A stretch of DNA of 64,000 bases from Streptomyces dioscori (GTDB lineage: Bacteria > Actinomycetota > Actinomycetes > Streptomycetales > Streptomycetaceae), in the NCBI RefSeq assembly GCF_003024195.1, contig NZ_KZ679050.1:1-64000 (forward strand), written 5' to 3'. A program made the translations under genes and the position numbers. Below the pieces are notes generated by a model. It was not told where the DNA came from and searched no databases. It worked only from the letters and a program-made list of their open reading frames with translations. Positions within the stretch are counted from its first letter, which is position 1; each line of letters starts with the position of its first letter. Below, in pieces: positions 59,240 through 64,000 of the stretch.

Positions 59240-59896
59240 TCAAGGCATACTGAACACGAACCAGACACCCACGGCCGGTTCGTCGCCGTCGTTGCGATAG
59301 CGGTGCGGGGTCGCCGACTCGAAGCTGACCGCGTCACCGGGCCGGATCACGTACTCGTCGAAGCCGAGGGTGAGGACCAGTTCGCCGGAGGTCAGGTAGC
59401 CGTACTCGGTCCCTGCGTGCCGCATCAGAGCGCCCGTGCCTGAGGAGGCTCCGCCGGGGCGGTAGGTCACGAGCAGGAAGTCGACGTCCGTTCCGGGAAC
59501 CCGGCCGAGACGTTCCCACACGACGCCCGAGTCCAGCTCCAGCACCTCCCGCTCACCACCGCTGACCAGCGGGCCGATCCTGCGGCGGGGGTCGGCGGCG
59601 AAGGCGGCGAGCGCGTGCAGGACGGTGCCTTCGCCGGGCGGTGCGCCCACCGGGGCGGGGGCAGGGGCCGGGGTGGGCTCGTCCTCGGTGTCGAAGAGCG
59701 ACTCCACCGGGATGGCGAGCGCGGTGGTGATCGCGTAGAGGGTGCTCACCGACGGCTGGCTCTTGCCGGTCTCTATCTGCGAGACGAGGCTCGCGGACAC
59801 CCCGACCTCCCGGGCGAGCGCGCGCAGGCTCATTCCCTGTGCCGTACGCGCCCGGCGGATGCGTGCGCCGACCGGCGGCACCACGACAGGGGACAC
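59240..59896 (-). CDS. XRE-family transcriptional regulator with C-terminal cupin domain
   Basis: A 218-aa protein from the GTG at 59896 with GAGAGGAGCC upstream. Residues about 9-66 form a lambda-repressor-type HTH (MSLRALAREVGVSASLVSQI, then ETGKSQPSVSTLYAITTAL). An Ala/Pro linker follows, then a cupin_2 sensor (MRHAGTEYGYLTSGELVLTL, FESATPHRYRN). Such regulators usually repress adjacent catabolic genes until a small ligand binds the cupin. It leads the M24-E1-amidohydrolase-bicupin-SDR operon and is divergent from the isochorismatase gene, with the iron box between them. Confidence 0.9.
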   Translation of the reverse strand: MSPVVVPPVGARIRRARTAQGMSLRALAREVGVSASLVSQIETGKSQPSVSTLYAITTALAIPVESLFDTEDEPTPAPAPAPVGAPPGEGTVLHALAAFAADPRRRIGPLVSGGEREVLELDSGVVWERLGRVPGTDVDFLLVTYRPGGASSGTGALMRHAGTEYGYLTSGELVLTLGFDEYVIRPGDAVSFESATPHRYRNDGDEPAVGVWFVFSMP

Positions 59897-60080
59897 GGGC
59901 GGCTCCTCTCGCAGCGACGGCTCGCACGGGGGCGTCAGACTGCGGTGATCCCCCGGTTGCGGCCATGTTCACCTCCATTGAACAGTACGGCGCTCCCCGT
60001 CGCCGTCGGGTTCCCCGATGAGCCGAGCGAGGGTGGTTCCACGGCGCAATCGCGTGTCCGACACCCCACTCCTCATCAAG

Positions 60081-60099
60081 TTAGCTTAGGCTAAGCTAA
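60081..60099. promoter_or_regulatory. Iron box (IdeR/DmdR-type operator)
   Basis: A perfect 19-bp palindrome, TTAGCTTAGGCTAAGCTAA, closely matching the actinobacterial iron-box consensus TTAGGTTAGGCTAACCTAA. It lies 51 nt upstream of the isochorismatase start and about 185 nt upstream of the divergent XRE gene. By family knowledge an iron-loaded IdeR/DmdR regulator would repress from it. Confidence 0.88.
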
Positions 60100-60149
60100 C
60101 TTCCCCTAAGAGGGCTCGGGTGTCCACGCCACCAGGGAGGAGTCCGCCC

Positions 60150-60809
60150 ATGGTCCTGCCCGTCATCAACTCCTATGCCATGCCCGACCGTTCCGCGGTT
60201 CCCGCGTCCGGTCCGGCCTGGACGATCGATCCGGCGCGGGCCGCGCTGCTCGTCCACGACATGCAGAACCACTTCGTCCAGGCCTTCCCGCCGGACTGCT
60301 CACCCGTCGTGGAACTGATCGACAACATCGCCACCCTGCGCGAACTGGCGGGCACCCTCGGCATGCCGATCGTCTTCAGCGCCGAACCGGCCGAGCAACG
60401 TCCCGGCCAGCGCGGTCTGATGCGCGACATCTGGGGACCCGGCATCGGCCCGGTGCCCGACGGGGACGCGGCGGTCGTGACACCGCTCAGGCCCCGGGCG
60501 GGCGAACACCTGATGGTCAACGTCCGCCACAACGCCTTCCTCCGCAGCCATCTCGGCAGGCTGCTGCGCGCCGAGGGCCGCGATCAGCTGATCCTCTGCG
60601 GGGTGCGGGCGCATCTCGGCATCCTGCTCACGGCCGCGGACGCGTTCATGCACGACATCCAGCCGTTCGTGGTGGCCGACGCGGTGGCCGACTTCTCCGC
60701 CGAGGACCACTCCATGGCCCTGCGGTGGATCGCGCGGACCGGTGTCGTCTGCACCACCGACCAGCTGATCCGTCACCTGCTGCACGGCAGGGCGGCACGG
60801 AGCATGTGA
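60150..60809 (+). CDS. Isochorismatase-family hydrolase, catalytic lysine apparently replaced
   Basis: A 219-aa protein from the ATG at 60150, preferred to an upstream frame because GGGAGGAG precedes it. VHDMQNHF (Asp37), SAEPAEQRPGQRGL, DIWGPG, CGVRAHLGILLTAADAF and VADAVADFS align closely with DhbB/EntB/PhzD. Those enzymes cleave isochorismate to 2,3-dihydro-2,3-dihydroxybenzoate and pyruvate. The stretch that should hold the catalytic Lys (KWRYSAF) reads NVRHNAF, giving Asn124. There is no aryl-carrier domain as in EntB. The iron box just upstream and the MbtH/NRPS genes nearby suggest a siderophore role; the substitution leaves the actual reaction open. Confidence 0.85.
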   Translation: MVLPVINSYAMPDRSAVPASGPAWTIDPARAALLVHDMQNHFVQAFPPDCSPVVELIDNIATLRELAGTLGMPIVFSAEPAEQRPGQRGLMRDIWGPGIGPVPDGDAAVVTPLRPRAGEHLMVNVRHNAFLRSHLGRLLRAEGRDQLILCGVRAHLGILLTAADAFMHDIQPFVVADAVADFSAEDHSMALRWIARTGVVCTTDQLIRHLLHGRAARSM

Positions 60810-60866
60810 CGGGCTCCGGGCCAAAGGTGACGGCACGTCATCCGTCCGAACGCGGCAGCAAGTGGC

Positions 60867-61097
60867 TCACGCGCAGGGGCGTCCCGGATACTCGTCGCTC
60901 TCCGGTACGCCCGCCTCGCGCATCCTGCGCAGGACCTCGCCCCGCAGCGGCCCCTCGTCGATGTCGACCAGACCATTGGTGTCCCGGTCGAAGACGAGGA
61001 CGTCCCCCGCGGTGTCCCAGAGCACCCACCTGCGCGGGTACGCGGGTGCCTGCCACAGGTGGGCGTACGTCTCCACGCCGTCGGTGCGTGTACTCAC
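60867..61097 (-). CDS. Small protein of unknown function (76 aa)
   Basis: Starts at the GTG at 61097, which overlaps the YtcJ-type gene stop (GTGA), so it is translationally coupled. The sequence is hydrophilic with a compact WVLWDTAGDVLVFDRDTNG core, an acidic VDIDEGPLRGE stretch and a short helix. I do not recognise the family. There is no signal peptide or membrane segment. Coupling and GC-rich codon use support it as a real gene, ending the MbtH/amidohydrolase operon. Confidence 0.65.
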   Translation of the reverse strand: MSTRTDGVETYAHLWQAPAYPRRWVLWDTAGDVLVFDRDTNGLVDIDEGPLRGEVLRRMREAGVPESDEYPGRPCA

Positions 61098-62668
61098 AGT
61101 GCGCCTCCTTCGCTCTCCTGGCCGTCGACGAATGTCGCGACCACGTCGATGTCACCGATGCGCGGGACCTCGACACATGTGGGGTCGTCGCCCAGGACGA
61201 CCAGATCCGCGCTCCTGCCCGGCGTGAGGCTGCCCGCGCGGTCCTCCCAGTGGCAGGCGAAGGCGCCGGCCACGGTGTAGGCGCGCAGTGCCTCGTCGAC
61301 GGTGATGCCCTCGTCCGGGCCGATGACCTGCCCCGACGCGGAGGCCCGCTCGACCATGAACTGGATCGCCCTGAGCGGCGATCCGTCCGCGACGGGCCGG
61401 TCCGAACTGCCGACCAGGGTGATGCCGTGGTCGAGGAATCCCCGTCCACGGTACAGCCAGGGTGCCCGCTCCTCGCCCATGACGGCCGCGTAGTCGTCGC
61501 CGAAGTACCGCAGGAAGTTCGGCTGGACCACGGCCGCCACACCCAGCGCCGCGAGGCGGTCCAGCTGGTCGGGCCGGATGAGGCCCGCGTGCTCGATGCG
61601 GTGCCGGGCGCCCGGCCTCGGCCGCAGGCGCTGCGCCCGCTCCAGCGCGTCGAGTGCCACGTCGGCCGCCCGGTCGCCGATGGCGTGGACGGCCAGCTGC
61701 CAGCCCGCGAGATGTCCGTCGACGATCGTGTCCGCGAGCGACCCGGCGTCTTCCTGCAACTGGCCCGCGTGGTCGAGCCCGTCGTAGGGGCGACTGAGGG
61801 CGGCGGTGCGGGCCATCATGCCGCCGTCGGTGTAGATCTTCAGGGCGCCGACGGAGAGCCGGTCGCCGCCGAACCCCGTACGCAGACCGAGGTCGAGGGC
61901 GCGGGGGATGCCGTCGTCCCGGTGCGCGGCGACGGGCCGCAGCCGGTCCGCGGAGACCATGAGCTGTACGCGCAGCGGCAGTTTGCCCTGCTCCGGGGCC
62001 AGTTGGTACGCGCCCAGCTCGACGGGGCTGTGCCCGAACAGGGCGCCGCCGATGCCCGCCTCGGCGCATCCGGTGATGCCCTCGGCCAGGCAGCCGCGGG
62101 CCGCGTGCCCGATCGCGTCGGCCAACTCCTGCTGGGAGTAGGGCAGTCGCAGGGCCCGCGCGGTTCCCATGGCTCCCTCCGCGAGAAAGCCGTCCCCGTC
62201 GGCGAGTGCGGCGGGGAGCAGGTCCAGAACGGCGGTGTTGACCATGCAGCCGTGTCCGGAGTCGTGCATCAGGAACACCTTGCGCCCGGCGCTGACCGCG
62301 TCGAGTTCGGTCGCGGTCAGATGGCGGCCGAGGCCCCGCTGGTCGTAGCCCGCGAGGTCGGTCCAGCCCCCTTCCGGTGTGCGTGCCACCGCCTCGGCCA
62401 CCGCTGCCAGTACGTCCTCGACGGACCGGCACGGCGCGATGCTCGGTGTGCCGGCCTTGAAGCCGGTCCAGGCCAGATGGACATGGCTGTCGATGAATCC
62501 GGGCAGCACGGTGGCGCCCTGGAGGTCGACCACCCTGCGGGCGGGCAGGTCGGCCACCTCCTCGTCCAGGCCCACGATCCGGTCCCGCCAGATGCCCAGT
62601 TCGCGGGCGACGGGACGGTCCGGGTCCATGGTGAGGATGCGGGCGTTGGTGAGTCTCGTGGAGAGCAC
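61094..62668 (-). CDS. YtcJ-type amidohydrolase (amidohydrolase_3 family)
   Basis: A 524-aa metal-dependent hydrolase starting at the GTG at 62668, 10 nt after the MbtH stop, with a GAGGT site. Metal motifs are IDSHVHL, AIGDRA with the preceding His, RIEHAGLI and SSDRPV. It also carries the typical N-terminal LTNARILTMD and the C-terminal TPGRSADLVVLGDDP. Members of this family hydrolyse amide, carbamate or N-acyl bonds; substrates are poorly known. Its place between MbtH and a small protein in an apparent NRPS operon suggests a tailoring or release step, by inference. Confidence 0.88.
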   Translation of the reverse strand: MLSTRLTNARILTMDPDRPVARELGIWRDRIVGLDEEVADLPARRVVDLQGATVLPGFIDSHVHLAWTGFKAGTPSIAPCRSVEDVLAAVAEAVARTPEGGWTDLAGYDQRGLGRHLTATELDAVSAGRKVFLMHDSGHGCMVNTAVLDLLPAALADGDGFLAEGAMGTARALRLPYSQQELADAIGHAARGCLAEGITGCAEAGIGGALFGHSPVELGAYQLAPEQGKLPLRVQLMVSADRLRPVAAHRDDGIPRALDLGLRTGFGGDRLSVGALKIYTDGGMMARTAALSRPYDGLDHAGQLQEDAGSLADTIVDGHLAGWQLAVHAIGDRAADVALDALERAQRLRPRPGARHRIEHAGLIRPDQLDRLAALGVAAVVQPNFLRYFGDDYAAVMGEERAPWLYRGRGFLDHGITLVGSSDRPVADGSPLRAIQFMVERASASGQVIGPDEGITVDEALRAYTVAGAFACHWEDRAGSLTPGRSADLVVLGDDPTCVEVPRIGDIDVVATFVDGQESEGGAL

Positions 62669-62678
62669 GGCCGGGACC

Positions 62679-62903
62679 TCAGCGGGCCTGGTCCGCCGCC
62701 GTCCGCTCCACGAGGCTCCTGGGGCGCATGTCCGTCCAGTTGACCTCGATGTGGTCCAGGCACTCCTGCCGGGGAGCGGGGCCGTGGGCGACGGTCCAGC
62801 CGGCCGGCACGTCGACGAAGTCGGGCCACAGGCTGTACTGGCCCTCGTCGTTGACGAGCACGGAGTAGGTGCCTTCGGGATTCTCGAACGGGTTGGTGCT
62901 CAT
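62679..62903 (-). CDS. MbtH-like NRPS accessory protein
   Basis: A 74-aa protein with GGAGGACC upstream of the ATG. It carries the MbtH signature: NPFENPEGTYSVLVNDEGQ, SLWPDF, VPAGW, then CLDHIEVNWTDMRPRSL, including the conserved tryptophans. MbtH proteins bind NRPS adenylation domains and are needed for their activity. It lies 57 nt downstream of the NRPS gene. Confidence 0.95.
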   Translation of the reverse strand: MSTNPFENPEGTYSVLVNDEGQYSLWPDFVDVPAGWTVAHGPAPRQECLDHIEVNWTDMRPRSLVERTAADQAR

Positions 62904-62960
62904 GAGGGTCCTCCGACTCGATTGCTCTTGCTGGGGTTGATGGGGATGGCGGGGACGGAA

Positions 62961-64000
62961 CTAGTCACGGGCCATCCCTGTTGCGCGGTCCGCCGCGCGG
63001 GCGACCAGCGCCCTGAGCGCCCGGAACCAGCTCTCCGCCAGGTCGCGGACCGCCTCCTCGTCCAGGACCGCCTCCGGCCAGGACCAGTGGGCGGCCAGGA
63101 CAGGGCCGTCGGCGCGGTCCTCGGTCACCACGTTGATGCCCAGCGCGTGCCCTTCCCGCATACCGGGCTCGGGACCGATGTCCGAGACGTCCTCCTCGGG
63201 GGCGTACGACCAGTCCGTCGCCTCGGGGATGCCGAAGCGGCCGAGGTAGTTGAACTCGATCGGCGGCGCCTCGAAGCCGGCGAGCACCGGTGCCGTACGG
63301 GGGTTGAGGTGGCGGAGCATGCCGTAGCCGACGCCGTTCGCGGGCAGCGAGGCGAGGTGCCGGCGGGTCCGGTCGAGCGCCTCCTCGACGGCCGGGCCGC
63401 CCTCCAGGGCCGCGTCCAGGTCGACGGGGCCGGGGTCCAGAAGGACGGGGAAGATGCTGGTGAACCAGCCGACCGTACGGGACAGGTCGACGTCCTCCGC
63501 CACGTCCTCGTCGCGGCCGTGGCTCTCCAGGTCGACGAGGACCGGCCCCCCGGCGCCGCCGTCGTGCCGGCGCCGCCAGTCGGCCACGGCGAGTCCGAGG
63601 CCGGTGAGCAGTACGTCGTTGACGTTCGCGGCGAAGGCGGAGGGCACCGCGGACAGCAGCGGGGCCGTGTGCTCGGCGGGCAGCCGCAGCTCCAGCCGCC
63701 GTACGGTGCCGGTCGTGTCGCGGGCCGGGTCCAGCGGGCTCTTCAGCGGCAGGGGTGCGGCACCCTCCAACACGCCTGTCCAGAACGGCAGTTCCGACTC
63801 CCTGGCCGGGTCCTGGGCCAGTTCTTCGAGCGTGCGCGCCCACGTGCGGAAGGAGGTGTCGACGGGCGCCAGTCCGGCGGGGCGTCCTGCCTCGACCGCT
63901 CGCCAGGCGGTCTCCATGTCCGGCAGGAGGATGCGCCAGGAGACGCCGTCGGTCACGAGGTGGTGGGCCATCAGGAGCAGCCTGCCGGGCTCGTCGCCGG
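62961..64000 (-). CDS. NRPS, C-terminal epimerization domain; gene runs off right edge
   Basis: Only the 3' end is in the window. The frame is open to the edge, so an apparent Met near 63971 is internal. The domain is an epimerization (E) domain: HHLVTDGVSWRILL (HHxxxD), ESHGRDE, TVGWFTSIFPV, GVGYGMLRHL and FNYLGRFG are the E-type motifs, not those of a peptide-bond-forming condensation domain. The protein ends shortly after (MARD), with no thioesterase or reductase. A D-configured aminoacyl or peptidyl unit is therefore handed to another protein. It lies 57 nt before the MbtH gene and heads a four-gene minus-strand set. Confidence 0.92.
   Translation of the reverse strand, partial: GDEPGRLLLMAHHLVTDGVSWRILLPDMETAWRAVEAGRPAGLAPVDTSFRTWARTLEELAQDPARESELPFWTGVLEGAAPLPLKSPLDPARDTTGTVRRLELRLPAEHTAPLLSAVPSAFAANVNDVLLTGLGLAVADWRRRHDGGAGGPVLVDLESHGRDEDVAEDVDLSRTVGWFTSIFPVLLDPGPVDLDAALEGGPAVEEALDRTRRHLASLPANGVGYGMLRHLNPRTAPVLAGFEAPPIEFNYLGRFGIPEATDWSYAPEEDVSDIGPEPGMREGHALGINVVTEDRADGPVLAAHWSWPEAVLDEEAVRDLAESWFRALRALVARAADRATGMARD

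Noticed and set aside
63971..64000. Start of a stand-alone epimerase gene at 63971
   Set aside because: The frame continues open (LLLMAHH) to the window edge with E-domain sequence, so the Met is internal to a longer NRPS.

Overview
The window looks like chromosomal DNA of a high-GC actinomycete, most likely Streptomyces. Third codon positions are overwhelmingly G or C, GTG starts are common, and modular polyketide synthase (PKS) genes of the actinomycete type are present. Other pointers are a LAL-class regulator, a TTA codon in a pathway regulator, an IdeR/DmdR-type iron box, and dispersed copies of an intergenic repeat containing GCGCGGGGAACTGCGCG. I assign no species.

Left two thirds (1-43.95 kb): a type I PKS gene cluster. 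On the minus strand, in order of transcription, it has a three-module PKS (PKS-1, 38502-22366), a second three-module PKS ending in a thioesterase (PKS-2, 22359-5398), an alpha/beta hydrolase of the proline-iminopeptidase family (5137-4226), and a third PKS that runs off the left edge (PKS-3, 4223 to before 1). All six complete modules are KS-AT-DH-KR-ACP with no ER, and the catalytic motifs of KS, DH and KR are intact. Each should therefore install an alkene, so the product is a polyene. Five of the six ATs carry the malonyl signature. Only the terminal module carries the methylmalonyl signature. The hydrolase resembles VinJ-type enzymes, which unmask the starter-unit amine in macrolactam pathways, so I propose a polyene macrolactam. 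Beyond PKS-1, on the plus strand, lie a LAL ATPase-type LuxR regulator and a second LuxR-type regulator with a TTA (bldA-dependent) codon. A convergent Sfp-type phosphopantetheinyl transferase follows. A tRNA-Pro(GGG) gene then marks the apparent end of the cluster.

Middle (44.6-52.8 kb): ordinary genomic genes. These are a DUF309 protein, CobF, a drug-efflux MFS protein with a C-terminal winged-helix region, a GH15 glycoside hydrolase, a TauE/SafE permease, a monoacylglycerol-lipase-like hydrolase and a DUF3140 protein. Two inverted-repeat structures built from the dispersed repeat lie between them.

Right (52.8-60 kb): a compact minus-strand operon with several 4-nt stop/start overlaps. In order of transcription it encodes an XRE-cupin regulator, an M24 creatinase/DddP-like protein, 2-oxoacid dehydrogenase E1 alpha and beta, an amidohydrolase, a bicupin and an SDR. 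No E2/E3 is present. It looks like a catabolic or tailoring pathway for an unknown substrate. The M24 protein and the SDR both appear to lack expected catalytic residues.

Far right (60-64 kb): a 19-bp iron box upstream of an isochorismatase-family gene (plus strand). Facing it is a minus-strand set made of the 3' end of an NRPS gene (a C-terminal epimerization domain), an MbtH-like protein, a YtcJ-type amidohydrolase and a 76-aa protein of unknown function. Together these suggest the edge of an iron-regulated nonribosomal siderophore cluster that continues to the right. The isochorismatase lacks the expected catalytic lysine, so its chemistry is uncertain.
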